A stretch of 64,000 nucleotides of DNA from Flavihumibacter stibioxidans (GCF_014332695.1 NZ_MBUA01000030.1:1-64000), one strand, 5' to 3'; positions 36,740-47,082 are shown, numbered from the stretch's first letter. Translations and numbers: made by a program. The notes: generated by a model from the sequence alone, not told the origin.

Positions 36740-37924
36740 ATGTCACTATTGGAAACCATCCGGCAGAAAGCAGCAGCTTATGCCAATGAATTTATAGCCA
36801 TCCGCCGCCATCTTCACGCCCATCCCGAACTCAGTTACCAGGAGTTTGAAACCAGCGCATTTGTACAGGATCAGTTGAATAAAATGGGTATCCCGTTTAC
36901 GGTGATGGCCACCACCGGTGTGGTGGGAATCATCAAAGGACAGGATGCAGCATCAAGAGTGGTGGCACTTCGTGCCGACATGGACGCCCTGCCCATTCAG
37001 GAAGCCAATGATATTGAATATAAATCTACCCGTCCGGGTATCATGCATGCCTGCGGACACGATGTTCATACCAGTTGCCTGCTGGGAGCGGCAAAAATCC
37101 TGAACGAACTAAAAGACCAGTGGAGCGGCACCGTTAAACTCGTCTTCCAGCCGGGTGAGGAAAAAAATCCGGGCGGAGCCAGCCTGATGATCCGCGATGG
37201 CGTACTTGAAAATCCACGTCCGTCGGGCATTTTCGGATTACACGTACATCCGCAACTGGCTATCGGCCAGGTGAGCTTCCGCCCCGGCAAGGTGATGGCA
37301 AGTGCGGACGAGATCTATATAACGGTGAAGAGTAAGGGCGGACATGCTGCTGCGCCTGATCTGACAGCCGACACCATCCTGGTAGCATCCCATATTGTAG
37401 TGGCCCTGCAACAGGTAATCAGCCGGAACAGAAATCCGCACCAGCCTTCGGTATTATCCATCACATCTTTCCAGGGCGGACATACCACCAATGTTATTCC
37501 CAGTGAAGTAAAACTGATGGGCACTTTCAGGGCCATGGACGAAGGCTGGCGTTTCCAGGCACATAAACTGATCCGGAACATCGTGGAAGGAACGGCACAA
37601 AGTATGGGTGCAGAAGCGGACCTGCATATTGACATCGGTTACCCCTCGGTGTATAATAATGAAGACCTTCATGAAAAAGCCAGGGCACTTGCCATTGAAT
37701 ACATGGGTGAAGCGCATGTGGAGGAAACAGAACTGCGTATGGGTGCAGAGGATTTCGGTTATTACTCCCAGCAAATCCCCGGATGTTTCTACCGCATCGG
37801 TGTGATGAATAAAGAAATGGGGATAGTATCCGGTGTACATACCCCCACTTTTAATATTGATGAGCGGGCCATTGAGACAGGAATCGGACTGATGGCGGCT
37901 TTCGGCGCACTTGCAAGGCCCTGA
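36740..37924 (+). CDS. M20 family amidohydrolase/aminoacylase
   Basis: 394 residues, close to N-acyl-amino acid or hippurate hydrolases. The zinc motif ACGHDVH has Cys105 and His107. RHLHAHPELSYQE and FQPGEE are further signatures. The dimerisation domain covers about 185-300, and GAEDFGYYSQ near the end contains a conserved Glu. It hydrolyses N-acylated amino acids; the exact substrate is unknown. It may be co-transcribed with the SPOR gene or use its own promoter in the 17-nt gap. Confidence 0.93.
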   Translation: MSLLETIRQKAAAYANEFIAIRRHLHAHPELSYQEFETSAFVQDQLNKMGIPFTVMATTGVVGIIKGQDAASRVVALRADMDALPIQEANDIEYKSTRPGIMHACGHDVHTSCLLGAAKILNELKDQWSGTVKLVFQPGEEKNPGGASLMIRDGVLENPRPSGIFGLHVHPQLAIGQVSFRPGKVMASADEIYITVKSKGGHAAAPDLTADTILVASHIVVALQQVISRNRNPHQPSVLSITSFQGGHTTNVIPSEVKLMGTFRAMDEGWRFQAHKLIRNIVEGTAQSMGAEADLHIDIGYPSVYNNEDLHEKARALAIEYMGEAHVEETELRMGAEDFGYYSQQIPGCFYRIGVMNKEMGIVSGVHTPTFNIDERAIETGIGLMAAFGALARP

Positions 37925-37955
37925 TCCAGGTTCCTGAAGCCAGCTTTACAAACAA

Positions 37956-38675
37956 TTATTCTTCTGCTTTTAACCTGTAAAGGTAGCGGGCCTCTCCATT
38001 CAACCTGGAAGCTGCAGAAACCGAGCCCTGCAACAACCCGATCCTGGCAGCGGAGTCAATGGATAATACTGACCTGCCGGACAATGTAAGGTTCATTTCG
38101 CGAACCTCCGCACCAGGATGTACCGTGACCTGACTGTTTTCAGCCTCGACCGACAGCATCCCAAAATCTATTCTCTTCAGCTTTTCAGAAAGATTGCCAA
38201 TCTGGAGTAAAGCATTGTTCTCCATATTCACCGTGATGTTTTGTGAAGCTCCGATGGAGTCCAGGGTCACATCTGCCCCATCGATCATCAGGAGGCCCTG
38301 AAAAGGCAGGAAGATTTCTACATTGATTGACCCCCGCTCTTCCTGTGATGGTTCATCCGCCACCGGCAGGTAGCGAAAAAGCAGGGTATCCCCGATATTA
38401 CTTACAAACAGGCTGTCATTTTGGGTGGAATTCCATCTCTTATAATAGATACTGTCGGCATACCGGATGGTACATTGCAGTTCAACACCTTCAGGAGCCT
38501 GCAACTTCAGGCAGGCCGCATTCTTAACCGGCTGAACCGAACGCGCTTCCTGGTCCCACATCAAAATAACAAAATCGTCGTTTTTGATTTTATAGCTGAA
38601 CGCCACCATGATGGAAGCCGGAATGGCTATCAACACCAGCAGCAGTCCGATCATTATTTTATTGCTTGTCTTCAT
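37956..38675 (-). CDS. DUF2807-like exported or membrane-anchored protein
   Basis: 239 residues with one N-terminal hydrophobic helix (IMIGLLLVLIAIPASIMVAF). The second half repeats patterns such as GLLMIDGADVTLDSIGASQNITVNMENNALLQIGNL, resembling the beta-helix of DUF2807 (putative auto-transporter adhesin head-like) proteins. It is the last gene of an operon with an ABC transporter and a GntR regulator; DUF2807 proteins are often found beside such regulators or PspC genes, suggesting an envelope-stress role (inference). Confidence 0.65.
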   Translation of the reverse strand: MKTSNKIMIGLLLVLIAIPASIMVAFSYKIKNDDFVILMWDQEARSVQPVKNAACLKLQAPEGVELQCTIRYADSIYYKRWNSTQNDSLFVSNIGDTLLFRYLPVADEPSQEERGSINVEIFLPFQGLLMIDGADVTLDSIGASQNITVNMENNALLQIGNLSEKLKRIDFGMLSVEAENSQVTVHPGAEVREMNLTLSGRSVLSIDSAARIGLLQGSVSAASRLNGEARYLYRLKAEE

Positions 38676-38685
38676 TGATTTCTGG

Positions 38686-39063
38686 TTAAACAGTCAGGTA
38701 ATTGTCTTTAAATTTTTCATAAGCCGGAACCAGATCAGCGGGTTCCATCCGAAGCATGTTCATCACCCTGAAAAATGCAGGCAGTTCGGACTCCATGAAT
38801 TGTTTCTTCCGGTAGTTCAGTGCATTGCTCTTTGCATCCGCGGAGATAAAATAACCTATACCACGTTTGTCCTGAATAACATGTTGTTGCTTCAGGAATT
38901 CATAGGCCCGCATCACCGTATTGGGGTTCACTTCCAGGTTAACAGCCATTTCGCGGACGCTGGGCAGTTTATCATCGGGACGGCTTTCATCCAGCAAAAC
39001 CTTTTCGCAGATATGATCCACGATCTGGAGATATATAGCCTGTCCGGTATTATTGAATTGCAT
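38686..39063 (-). CDS. GntR family regulator, YtrA type
   Basis: 125 residues, with an N-terminal winged helix (IYLQIVDHICEKVL, LPSVREMAVNLEVNPNTVMRAYEFL) and a short helical C-terminus, the build of the YtrA subfamily. YtrA regulators repress ABC transporter operons. It lies between the transporter permease and the DUF2807-like gene on the same strand, so it probably controls its own operon through the operator at 40765-40788. Confidence 0.92.
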   Translation of the reverse strand: MQFNNTGQAIYLQIVDHICEKVLLDESRPDDKLPSVREMAVNLEVNPNTVMRAYEFLKQQHVIQDKRGIGYFISADAKSNALNYRKKQFMESELPAFFRVMNMLRMEPADLVPAYEKFKDNYLTV

Positions 39064-39085
39064 ATTTTTCGTTTAAGGTTCTCCG

Positions 39086-39898
39086 TTAAATTTCCTTTTC
39101 ACCGAGGCGAAACCAGGTGATCAGCAGGAAAACAGGCGCCCAGGCCCATTTCAGCAGCAACTCCAGCGTATTCGCCACAATTGGCCCCAAAGAATAGGAT
39201 TGATAGATCGCAAAGTTGGCCGGATCATGGTGCCTGCGCAATTCAATATTATTTCCCAGTTGCAGTCCCATATCCGGGAAAAACACCTGGTATGCCTTTG
39301 CCACCAAAAAGATATACATACCAGCCAGGCAGATCATCACCAGGGTTGTCTTGATAAAGGAATACTGTTTGAAATAAAGAGAGCCCAGCAGGTACAGGGA
39401 CTGAATGGCCAGGAAAGCTATCAGCATTACCGGCAAAATGGTTCCCAATTCCCCATTCCAGTTGACTGGCACAAAACGGTCCTGACTACCGGCGATGTAA
39501 TAGTTTTTTACAAAAGCTACCACCAGCCATTTCACGAGCAGGAAGCAGGCAGAATACACCAGAAAAAACAGGACCGAATGGTAGAAAAATACGGTGATAA
39601 GTTTTTCGGTATGGCTGGCAGGAAATGTAAGCCATGACATCCCTTTCTCCTTATTGCCCAGATGGATAAAACCCATGGAAGCAAAAATGGTTCCCGCCAG
39701 AAAAAGGCCGGTAAGATAAATGAAGTACAGGTCTTTCTCTTCAAACCTGCTCCTGTTCATCAGTATCCAGAAAATGATAACGGCCAGCGAAAGCAAGCCA
39801 AACAGGGCCAGGGAAGCGGCCAGGTAAAACCGGTTGTTTTCGATCCATTGCTTCCGGATAAGTCCGGACAGGCGCTGGAAACTTAATATAGCGTTCAT
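39086..39898 (-). CDS. ABC transporter permease
   Basis: 270 residues from ATG 39898; the longer form adds residues with no membrane character. About six transmembrane helices are visible, including FYLAASLALFGLLSLAVIIFWIL and TIFASMGFIHLG. It has no clear family signature beyond an ABC-2-like integral subunit. It is 22 nt downstream of the ATPase gene and 22 nt upstream of the GntR gene, which identifies its role. The exported substrate is unknown. Confidence 0.8.
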   Translation of the reverse strand: MNAILSFQRLSGLIRKQWIENNRFYLAASLALFGLLSLAVIIFWILMNRSRFEEKDLYFIYLTGLFLAGTIFASMGFIHLGNKEKGMSWLTFPASHTEKLITVFFYHSVLFFLVYSACFLLVKWLVVAFVKNYYIAGSQDRFVPVNWNGELGTILPVMLIAFLAIQSLYLLGSLYFKQYSFIKTTLVMICLAGMYIFLVAKAYQVFFPDMGLQLGNNIELRRHHDPANFAIYQSYSLGPIVANTLELLLKWAWAPVFLLITWFRLGEKEI

Positions 39899-39920
39899 AA
39901 TAATAGTAGCGTTAAAATGA

Positions 39921-40751
39921 TTATTTAAAGGCCGATTGCACTGCATCTTTATTGGTCACAATCGCTTTGTACAGCATCTCGAGGTCAAGCCCCCCTTCCT
40001 CTCCTGCTTCATTGATGAGGATGACAGCACTTCCTTTCAGGGAGTTCTCCCTGTAAATGGCTGACCGGACTTCATCGCTGTCAAAGGAAATTTTGAAATG
40101 GAGTTTGCTGGAAATGTTGCCTACGGTCTGGTCGAACAGGATATTGCCCTCGTCGATAATGGTGATCCGGTCAATGAGGTTTTCAAGATCTTTCACCTGG
40201 TGCGTACTGATAAGAATGCATTTGTTGTCCGACACCGCCCCGGCCATCACTTTACGGAACTGGCTCTTGCTCATGATATCAAGCCCGTTGGTCGGCTCGT
40301 CCATTAATAATACAGGTGTATTACAGGCCAGGCCAAAACTGACCAGGAATTTTTTCTTCTGGCCATAACTCATTTCCTGAAGGGATTGCCCGGCGGGAAT
40401 GGTAAATTCCTTTAAGTAAGCGTCAAATTGTGAACGGTTGAAATCCGGATAAAAACCGGCATTGGCCAGCAGGTAACTTTCAATGCCGGTATTGGGAAGA
40501 TAAAACTCTTCCGGCACCATAAACACCTGCCGTAAAAAACGGGGATCGCGCTTAACGGGATTAAACCCTAATACGTTTACCTCGCCGCGCTGGGCAAACA
40601 ACAAACCCGAAATCACCCTCAGCAGGGTCGATTTTCCTGTACCGTTTTTCCCCAGCAACCCATAAATATGACCAGGCTGAAGATCCAGCGATAAACCGCT
40701 GAAAACCGGCTTTCTCCCATAGCTGTAATGAAGGTCCTGAACTTTGATCAT
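39921..40751 (-). CDS. ABC transporter ATP-binding protein
   Basis: 276 residues. Walker A is GLLGKNGTGKSTLLR (about 33-47), the signature is EMSYGQKKKF, and Walker B is VLLMDEPTNGLD, followed by a His switch (STHQVKDLEN). The protein closes with a short regulatory tail. It is the first gene of the ABC-permease-GntR-DUF2807 operon, controlled from the upstream operator. YtrA-linked ABC systems respond to cell-wall antibiotics in Firmicutes; the trigger here is unknown. Confidence 0.93.
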   Translation of the reverse strand: MIKVQDLHYSYGRKPVFSGLSLDLQPGHIYGLLGKNGTGKSTLLRVISGLLFAQRGEVNVLGFNPVKRDPRFLRQVFMVPEEFYLPNTGIESYLLANAGFYPDFNRSQFDAYLKEFTIPAGQSLQEMSYGQKKKFLVSFGLACNTPVLLMDEPTNGLDIMSKSQFRKVMAGAVSDNKCILISTHQVKDLENLIDRITIIDEGNILFDQTVGNISSKLHFKISFDSDEVRSAIYRENSLKGSAVILINEAGEEGGLDLEMLYKAIVTNKDAVQSAFK

Positions 40752-40764
40752 GGAATAATGTTTT

Positions 40765-40797
40765 AGTGTACTACTTAACTAGTACAGTACAAATATA
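40765..40797 (-). promoter_or_regulatory. Promoter and candidate GntR operator of the ABC operon
   Basis: On the minus strand, 40797-40790 reads TATATTTG, a -7 element. Overlapping the expected start of transcription is a palindrome: AGTGTACTA (40765-40773), a 6-nt spacer, and TAGTACAGT (40780-40788), which differ at one pair. GTACTA-N6-TAGTAC sites are in the style of YtrA-type operators. Confidence 0.6.
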
Positions 40798-40858
40798 GGT
40801 TTATTTCTTTTCCCGCCTAATCTTTTTGCAAAACCTCATTTCGTATTTTGCACCCCTT

Positions 40859-43204
40859 ATGAATAAAGAAACCAGAAGATCTCAGGCCCTGGAATACCAT
40901 GCTAAGGGCAAACCTGGAAAAATTGAAGTCGTCCCCACCAAAGAAGCCAAGACACAGCGAGACCTTTCGCTAGCCTATAGCCCGGGTGTAGCCGAGCCCT
41001 GTAATGAAATCGCTGCCAACCGGGAAAATGTGTACACCTATACCGCCAAGGGAAACCTCGTGGGGGTAATCACCAATGGCACTGCCGTACTCGGACTGGG
41101 AGATATTGGTCCGGAAGCCAGCAAACCAGTGATGGAAGGGAAAGCGGTGCTGTTTAAGATCTTTGCAGACATAGACGTATTTGATATTGAGATCAATGAG
41201 AAGGACCCTGAGAAATTCGTACAGATCGTAAAAGCGCTGGAGCCCACTTTTGGCGGAATCAACCTGGAAGATATCAAGGCCCCGGAATGTTTTTATATAG
41301 AAAAAGAGTTGCGAAAGCAGATGAACATTCCCGTTATGCATGACGACCAGCATGGGACAGCCATCATCAGTTCTGCCGCCTTGCTGAATGCACTGGAATT
41401 ACAGAAGAAAAAGATCGACAAGGTCAGATTCGTCATCAATGGTGCAGGAGCCGCTGCCATGGCCTGTATTAAATTATATGTATCGCTTGGCGCCCTGCAT
41501 GAGAATTTCATCGTGTTCGATAAGGATGGGGTATTACATGCCGGGCGGACAGACCTTGGAGCGGATAAAACTCCTTTTGCCGTTAAGTCTGCCGACTGGA
41601 CCCTGGAGAAAGCGATGAAGGATGCCGATGTATTCCTGGGACTCAGTGTGGGCAATGTAGTAACGCCTGAAATGGTGCAGTCCATGGGCAAAAACCCCAT
41701 TGTATTTGCCATGGCCAATCCGGATCCCGAGATCACATACGATAAGGCGGTAGCTGCCAGAAAAGATATCATTATGGCTACGGGCCGCAGTGATTATCCC
41801 AACCAGGTAAACAATGTGCTGGGCTTCCCCTTTATTTTCCGGGGTGCGCTGGACGTGCGTGCCACGCAGATCAATGAGGCCATGAAACTGGCGGCAGTTC
41901 ATGCGTTGGCCGATCTTGCCAAGACGCCGGTTCCGGATATCGTGAACCTGGCCTACAACGAAAAAAACATTTCTTTCGGCCCGACCTATATCATTCCCAA
42001 GCCCCTTGACCCGCGCCTGTTATCGAGCATAGCGCCGGCAGTGGCGAAAGCGGCCATTGAAAGCGGTGTGGCCACCACCACCATCCCCAACTGGGAAGCA
42101 TATGAAGTGGAGCTGAACCGCAGGCTGGGACTGGACAACCAGTTGATGCGGGTAATCGGCAGCAAGGCAAGACGCGATCCGAAACGGGTGGTATATGCAG
42201 AAGCCGACAACCTTAAGATCCTTAAAGCGGCGCAGATTGCCTTTGAGGAAGGTGTCGCTTATCCCATCCTGTTAGGTAATGAGGAAAAGATCAGAAGTAT
42301 TGCTGAGAAAAACCAGATCGAACTGGAAGGCATACCCATTATCGATCCGCGAAGTGATGAGCAGGAGGAGAAAAGAAGGTTTTATGGTCAGTTGCTTTTC
42401 CAGAAGCGCCAGCGTAAAGGGTTGAATAAATATGAGTCATACAAGATCATGAAGGATCGCAACTATTTTGGTTGCATGATGGTGGAAACAGGTGATGCGG
42501 ATGCCATGATATCCGGACTGACACGTAATTATGACGAAACGATCCGCCCGGCACTGCAGGTGATCGGTACCGAAGAAAGCGTGAAGAAAATTGCCGGCAT
42601 GTACCTTCTTCTCACCAAGAAAGGTCCCATTTTCATGGCGGATACCACAGTGAATTTTAACCCGACGGCAGGGGAACTAGCGGAGATCACGCTGATGGTT
42701 GCCAAGGAAGTGAGGAATTTCAATCTCACCCCCCGTATCGCCATGCTCAGCTATTCCAATTTCGGCAGCAGTGCCTCACCTGAGGCGAAACTGGTAGCGG
42801 AAGCGCGCAAGATGGTCAAGGAACGGAACCCTTCACTCATTGTGGATGGTGAAATGCAGGCCAGCATTGCATTTAACAAGGAAATACTGAAAGACAACTA
42901 CCCATTCAGCGAGTTGGTGGACAAGGACGTGAACACGCTGATCTTCCCCAACCTGGCGGCGGGAAACATTGCTTATAACCTGCTGAAGGAAGTGGGCGGT
43001 GCGGATGCCATCGGCCCCATCCTGATGGGATTGAAAAAGCCGGTGCACGTATTGCAACTCGGAAGTTCGGTACGGAGCATATTCAATATGACCCTGATTG
43101 CCGTGATCGATGCGCAAATCAAATGCATCAAGAACCCGACAGCAGAAATCGTTACCAAATCCAAATGGTGGAAGCGCTTTCAGAAAGTAACCAAGGATAT
43201 GTAG
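40859..43204 (+). CDS. maeB: NADP-dependent malic enzyme (malic enzyme-phosphotransacetylase fusion)
   Basis: 781 residues from ATG 40859; a TTG start upstream would add 11 residues unlike the family. It decarboxylates malate to pyruvate, making NADPH. The N-terminal malic domain (about 15-430) has [20 protein letters not shown] and the nucleotide loop [11 protein letters not shown]. The C-terminal 330 residues are phosphotransacetylase-like and are thought to be regulatory in MaeB proteins, binding acetyl-CoA. The ATG lies 8 nt after a TATTTTG motif, so the leader may be very short. Confidence 0.95.
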   Translation: MNKETRRSQALEYHAKGKPGKIEVVPTKEAKTQRDLSLAYSPGVAEPCNEIAANRENVYTYTAKGNLVGVITNGTAVLGLGDIGPEASKPVMEGKAVLFKIFADIDVFDIEINEKDPEKFVQIVKALEPTFGGINLEDIKAPECFYIEKELRKQMNIPVMHDDQHGTAIISSAALLNALELQKKKIDKVRFVINGAGAAAMACIKLYVSLGALHENFIVFDKDGVLHAGRTDLGADKTPFAVKSADWTLEKAMKDADVFLGLSVGNVVTPEMVQSMGKNPIVFAMANPDPEITYDKAVAARKDIIMATGRSDYPNQVNNVLGFPFIFRGALDVRATQINEAMKLAAVHALADLAKTPVPDIVNLAYNEKNISFGPTYIIPKPLDPRLLSSIAPAVAKAAIESGVATTTIPNWEAYEVELNRRLGLDNQLMRVIGSKARRDPKRVVYAEADNLKILKAAQIAFEEGVAYPILLGNEEKIRSIAEKNQIELEGIPIIDPRSDEQEEKRRFYGQLLFQKRQRKGLNKYESYKIMKDRNYFGCMMVETGDADAMISGLTRNYDETIRPALQVIGTEESVKKIAGMYLLLTKKGPIFMADTTVNFNPTAGELAEITLMVAKEVRNFNLTPRIAMLSYSNFGSSASPEAKLVAEARKMVKERNPSLIVDGEMQASIAFNKEILKDNYPFSELVDKDVNTLIFPNLAAGNIAYNLLKEVGGADAIGPILMGLKKPVHVLQLGSSVRSIFNMTLIAVIDAQIKCIKNPTAEIVTKSKWWKRFQKVTKDM

Positions 43205-43229
43205 TATTTTAGTCCGCACAATTGAAGGC

Positions 43230-43967
43230 ATGAAATTTTTTACTGAGTTCGGCAGGTATATCCTGATGCTGAAAGGCATGATCTCCAAACCGGAGAACAG
43301 GAAGGTGTATTGGAAGGAGTTCATGCACCAGTGTAATGATATTGGGATTGGCTCCCTGGGCATTGTTGTAATCATTTCCGTATTCATAGGAGCTGTATCA
43401 ACCCTGCAGACGGCTTACCAGATGGTTAGTCCGGTCATTCCCAAAGCTACTATCGCCCAGATCGTGCGGGACACCGTACTGCTGGAATTTGCGCCAACAC
43501 TGGTATGTATTGTACTGGCCGGTGTGGTAGGCAGTAAGATTGCCAGTGAACTGGGAAACATGCGGGTAAGTGAGCAGATCGATGCCCTTGAAATCATGGG
43601 TATCAATACCAAAACCTACCTGATCATGCCGAAAATCCTGGCTGCCCTGCTGGTAATCCCGATGCTGGTGGCCATATCGGCGACCCTTGGCATCTGGGGT
43701 GGACGGGTAGCCGGCGAAGCTGCCGGCATCCTCAGCACCACCGACTTTGATAAAGGATTATTGAGTGCCTTTTTACCTTATAATGTATTTTTTGCGATGG
43801 TGAAAGCGTATGTATTTTCTTTCATCATATCAAGTGTACCCGCTTTTTATGGGTATCATGTGGAAGGTGGGGCGTTGGAGATCGGCAGGGCCAGTACCAA
43901 GTCAGTTGTTGTCAGTTGTGTGCTTATACTATTTGCAGACTATGTTCTGGCAGCGCTATTACTCTAG
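43230..43967 (+). CDS. Lipid-transport ABC permease, MlaE family
   Basis: 245 residues with about six membrane segments and the MlaE signature region (ELGNMRVSEQIDALEIMGINTKTYLIMPKILA). MlaE, with MlaF, works in the inner membrane to move phospholipids between membranes. It is 25 nt after maeB and 75 nt before the matching ATPase. No MlaD/MCE gene follows in this window, which is unusual because MCE genes commonly come next. Confidence 0.93.
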   Translation: MKFFTEFGRYILMLKGMISKPENRKVYWKEFMHQCNDIGIGSLGIVVIISVFIGAVSTLQTAYQMVSPVIPKATIAQIVRDTVLLEFAPTLVCIVLAGVVGSKIASELGNMRVSEQIDALEIMGINTKTYLIMPKILAALLVIPMLVAISATLGIWGGRVAGEAAGILSTTDFDKGLLSAFLPYNVFFAMVKAYVFSFIISSVPAFYGYHVEGGALEIGRASTKSVVVSCVLILFADYVLAALLL

Positions 43968-44042
43968 TTAGTAGTTGTAGTTTGTGGGTGAATCACTGTA
44001 TTCTACCAGCAAACAGAAAACCCCAAACCATAAAAGGTTTAT

Positions 44043-44852
44043 ATGATTGAAGTAAAGAACATCCGGAAAGGATTTGGTGACAAGATCGTCATAGATGATG
44101 TCAGTGCCGTGATGGAAGCGGGGAAATGCAACCTGATCATAGGATCCAGCGGCAGTGGCAAGACCGTCTTCATGAAATGCCTGGTGGGTTTATTCAAACC
44201 CGACAGTGGTCATATTATTTATCATGGAGATGATTTTACGGCTATGGACGACAAACAGCGCAAGGAGATCAGGAAGGAAATCGGCATGCTGTTCCAGGGA
44301 TCCGCGCTGTTTGACAGTTTAACGGTGGAGCAGAATGTGATGTTTCCGCTGGATATGTTTACTGACTGGACACTGGCGGAAAAAAAGCAAAGGGTCAATG
44401 AAGTCCTGAAAAGGGTGGAACTGGTGGATACCAATAAGAAATTCCCATCTGAGATCAGTGGGGGAATGAAAAAAAGGGTAGGTATTGCGCGGGCCATTGT
44501 GCTGAATCCTAAATACCTTTTCTGCGATGAGCCCAACTCGGGACTTGATCCGCAGACATCCCTGGTAATCGACAAACTGATCAAGGAACTAACACTGGAA
44601 TTCAATATCACCACCGTGATCAATACCCACGACATGAACAGTGTGATGGAGATCGGGGATAAGATCATGTATATGTATAAGGGAAAAAAGGAATGGGAAG
44701 GCACCAATAAGGAGATCATCTTCAGCAAGAACCAGCGGTTGAACGAATTCATTTTTGCCTCTGAATTCCTGCGGGATGCAAAGGACATGCGAATGTTGGA
44801 ACAGGCCGGAAAAATTGATGAGAACAGGAATATGGATGATATGATCAAATAA
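44043..44852 (+). CDS. Lipid-transport ABC ATPase, MlaF family
   Basis: 269 residues. Walker A is [12 protein letters not shown] (about 37-48), the signature [14 protein letters not shown], and Walker [14 protein letters not shown]. The C-terminal tail is long and charged. It pairs with the MlaE permease just upstream. Together they would be the energised core of an Mla/MCE-type phospholipid system in which the periplasmic MCE subunit is encoded elsewhere. Confidence 0.93.
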   Translation: MIEVKNIRKGFGDKIVIDDVSAVMEAGKCNLIIGSSGSGKTVFMKCLVGLFKPDSGHIIYHGDDFTAMDDKQRKEIRKEIGMLFQGSALFDSLTVEQNVMFPLDMFTDWTLAEKKQRVNEVLKRVELVDTNKKFPSEISGGMKKRVGIARAIVLNPKYLFCDEPNSGLDPQTSLVIDKLIKELTLEFNITTVINTHDMNSVMEIGDKIMYMYKGKKEWEGTNKEIIFSKNQRLNEFIFASEFLRDAKDMRMLEQAGKIDENRNMDDMIK

Positions 44853-44893
44853 TTTTCCGCGGCATCACCACTTCATATCTCCTTATTATACAT

Positions 44894-44901
44894 TAGTTTT
44901 G
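44894..44901 (+). promoter_or_regulatory. -7 promoter element for sucD
   Basis: TAGTTTTG fits TAnnTTTG, is followed by CCCCC, and lies 48 nt before the sucD ATG. No clear -33 TTG is seen. Confidence 0.45.
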
Positions 44902-44949
44902 CCCCCGATTCGCCTTTATGAGGCCATCGCTTCAACAAAATCAAGCTAT

Positions 44950-45822
44950 ATGAGCGTTTTAGTCAATAAAAATTCGAAGATTATAGTACAGGGCTTTACC
45001 GGAACGGAAGGCACTTTCCATGCTACCCAGATGATCGAGTATGGTACACAGGTAGTTGGCGGTGTAACGCCTGGCAAGGGTGGCAGCAGCCATCTTGACC
45101 GTCCGGTTTTCAATACCGTTGCGGATGCCGTGAAGGCCACCGGCGCCAATGTATCCATCATTTTCGTACCCCCTGCATTTGCGGCTGATGCCATTATGGA
45201 AGCTGCGGAAGCCGGGATTGAGCTGGTCGTTTGTATTACGGAAGGCATTCCCGTTCAGGATATGGTAAAAGCGAAAAATTACCTGCAGGGTCGCAATACC
45301 AGGCTGGTTGGCCCTAACTGTCCGGGTGTAATCACTGCTGATGAGTGTAAAGTTGGCATCATGCCGGGTTTTGTATTCAAAGCCGGTCGGATCGGTATCG
45401 TATCAAAAAGCGGAACCCTTACTTACGAGGCTGCTGACCAGGTTGCCAAAGCCGGGCTTGGAATTTCTACAGCCATTGGAATTGGTGGTGACCCGATCAT
45501 CGGCACCCCAACCAGGGAAGCGGTTGAGTTATTGATGAATGATCCCGAAACAGACGGAATTGTAATGATAGGTGAGATCGGCGGAAGCATGGAAGCCGAA
45601 GCTGCGAAGTGGATCAAAGAGAACGGCACCAAGCCGGTTGTTGGATTCATTGCCGGCCAGACTGCGCCTCCGGGCCGTCGCATGGGTCATGCCGGAGCCA
45701 TCATTGGCGGTGCGGATGATACTGCAGCAGCCAAGATGAAGATCATGGCTGAGTGTGGAATCCATGTAGTGCAGAGCCCTGCTGATATCGGTAAAAAGAT
45801 GGCAGAGGTAATTAAGAAATAA
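44950..45822 (+). CDS. sucD: Succinyl-CoA synthetase alpha subunit
   Basis: 290 residues from ATG 44950 ([21 protein letters not shown]); the 17-residue upstream extension is rejected. It makes ATP or GTP from succinyl-CoA in the TCA cycle. [10 protein letters not shown] is the CoA-binding loop, NCPGVI is typical, and the phosphohistidine is in GHAGAIIGG. The beta subunit sucC is not in the window, so the two subunits are encoded apart. It ends at a strong terminator. Confidence 0.96.
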   Translation: MSVLVNKNSKIIVQGFTGTEGTFHATQMIEYGTQVVGGVTPGKGGSSHLDRPVFNTVADAVKATGANVSIIFVPPAFAADAIMEAAEAGIELVVCITEGIPVQDMVKAKNYLQGRNTRLVGPNCPGVITADECKVGIMPGFVFKAGRIGIVSKSGTLTYEAADQVAKAGLGISTAIGIGGDPIIGTPTREAVELLMNDPETDGIVMIGEIGGSMEAEAAKWIKENGTKPVVGFIAGQTAPPGRRMGHAGAIIGGADDTAAAKMKIMAECGIHVVQSPADIGKKMAEVIKK

Positions 45823-45842
45823 TTATATCCTTACTTTTTTCT

Positions 45843-45879
45843 GTTAAGGTGTTGCGTATATGCAACACCTTAACTATTT
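45843..45879 (+). terminator. Terminator after sucD
   Basis: Perfect 13-bp stem (GTTAAGGTGTTGC at 45843-45855 with 45862-45874), loop GTATAT, then ATTTT-rich sequence. Confidence 0.75.
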
Positions 45880-45987
45880 TGGCGCATCTCTACACTCCAA
45901 TCCAATATCCTGAGTAAAAATTGATTTGTCTGATCTCCTGTCACTACCTGCCCCTTACTTTTTAAACCTATAGACAAAACAATTCAC

Positions 45988-47055
45988 ATGAGATTTACTT
46001 TTACATTGATCTGCATTTTTTCATTTTTCACCACCTTTTCCCAGAACACTTTTGTTGAAACCTTTGGCACCGGCACCTCCACCGATGTAAGCACTTATAC
46101 TGGTTATACGGGTGGACTGGCGGGTAGCAATTTTAGCTCAACCGGGACCGTGAGTATCGAAACGGGTTCAACTGTTGCTGATGGCGGGTCGATGGTATCA
46201 ATTGCGCAGAACAGCACGTTTACCATTTCAAATATTCCAACAACACCCCTTACCAGTATCGGCATACTGTTTTATTTCAATAAAGGAAATGGCAATGGCA
46301 CTCGGTTTTTTGAGGTAAATACTGGTTCAGGCTGGGTTGCAGACCCACTGGTAAACCTGGATAATGGCGCAAATAATTTCTTTGTTGCCTACACTTCCTC
46401 AACCTATACAGTAACGGGTCCTATTTCCATCCGAATCAGGCAGGTAAATGGCAATAACGCTACATTCAATTTTTTAGATTTCATTACCGTTGGCAGCCCG
46501 GGTACACTTCCACTCCTCTCCCGCAACTTTACGGCAACGCCCGTAGGAAGCCAGGTAAAACTCGACTGGACCGGAATTGCCACCCATATGAATTCATTTT
46601 TCGAAGTAGAGCGTAGTGTGAATGGAAAAGATGGTTTCCAGACCCTGGCTACTATCCCCGTGTCTGCCACCGGTGAAGCCAGGTATCAGTATCTGGATGC
46701 CAGCCCGTTGAAGCCGGAGGGTCACTACCGCATCCGGATTGTCGATGAAAACCGGAGGGTAAGTTATTCCAAAACATTAAAGGTGAATAACAGCAGGGCG
46801 CACTTTGCCCTTGACAATCTTTATCCTTCCGTTAGCACCGGCAGACTGAACCTGCTGATCGCCAGCAGCCAGCAGCAACAGGCCAGGATTGAAATCATTG
46901 ACCAGTCCGGCCGCCTGGCTATGGCCCAGAATTTGACAATTAACAGTGGCAGTCAATCATACCAGATCAATACAAGCAATATTTCCAAAGGATCTTATTT
47001 ATTACTGCTGAAGAAAGGCGACGAAGTCATCTCCAGCCGTTTCATCAAACAATAA
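45988..47055 (+). CDS. T9SS-exported protein with C-terminal sorting domain
   Basis: 355 residues. A signal peptide (to about 19) is followed by a Gly/Thr/Ser-rich beta domain (about 20-170), a fibronectin-like segment (VKLDWTGIATHMNSFFEVER), and a C-terminal type A sorting domain (about 275-355) with LYPSVSTGRLNL, IIDQSGRL and GSYLLLL, ending KGDEVISSRFIKQ. It is secreted or anchored at the surface by type IX secretion. Its function is unknown; no enzyme motif is seen. It stands alone between terminators. Confidence 0.88.
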   Translation: MRFTFTLICIFSFFTTFSQNTFVETFGTGTSTDVSTYTGYTGGLAGSNFSSTGTVSIETGSTVADGGSMVSIAQNSTFTISNIPTTPLTSIGILFYFNKGNGNGTRFFEVNTGSGWVADPLVNLDNGANNFFVAYTSSTYTVTGPISIRIRQVNGNNATFNFLDFITVGSPGTLPLLSRNFTATPVGSQVKLDWTGIATHMNSFFEVERSVNGKDGFQTLATIPVSATGEARYQYLDASPLKPEGHYRIRIVDENRRVSYSKTLKVNNSRAHFALDNLYPSVSTGRLNLLIASSQQQQARIEIIDQSGRLAMAQNLTINSGSQSYQINTSNISKGSYLLLLKKGDEVISSRFIKQ

Positions 47056-47082
47056 GCGCCCCATTCACTCCAAATAGAAAGC

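Noticed and set aside
40826-40858. Longer malic enzyme start at a TTG
   Set aside because: The extra residues do not match the family, and the extension overlaps the promoter-like TATTTTG.
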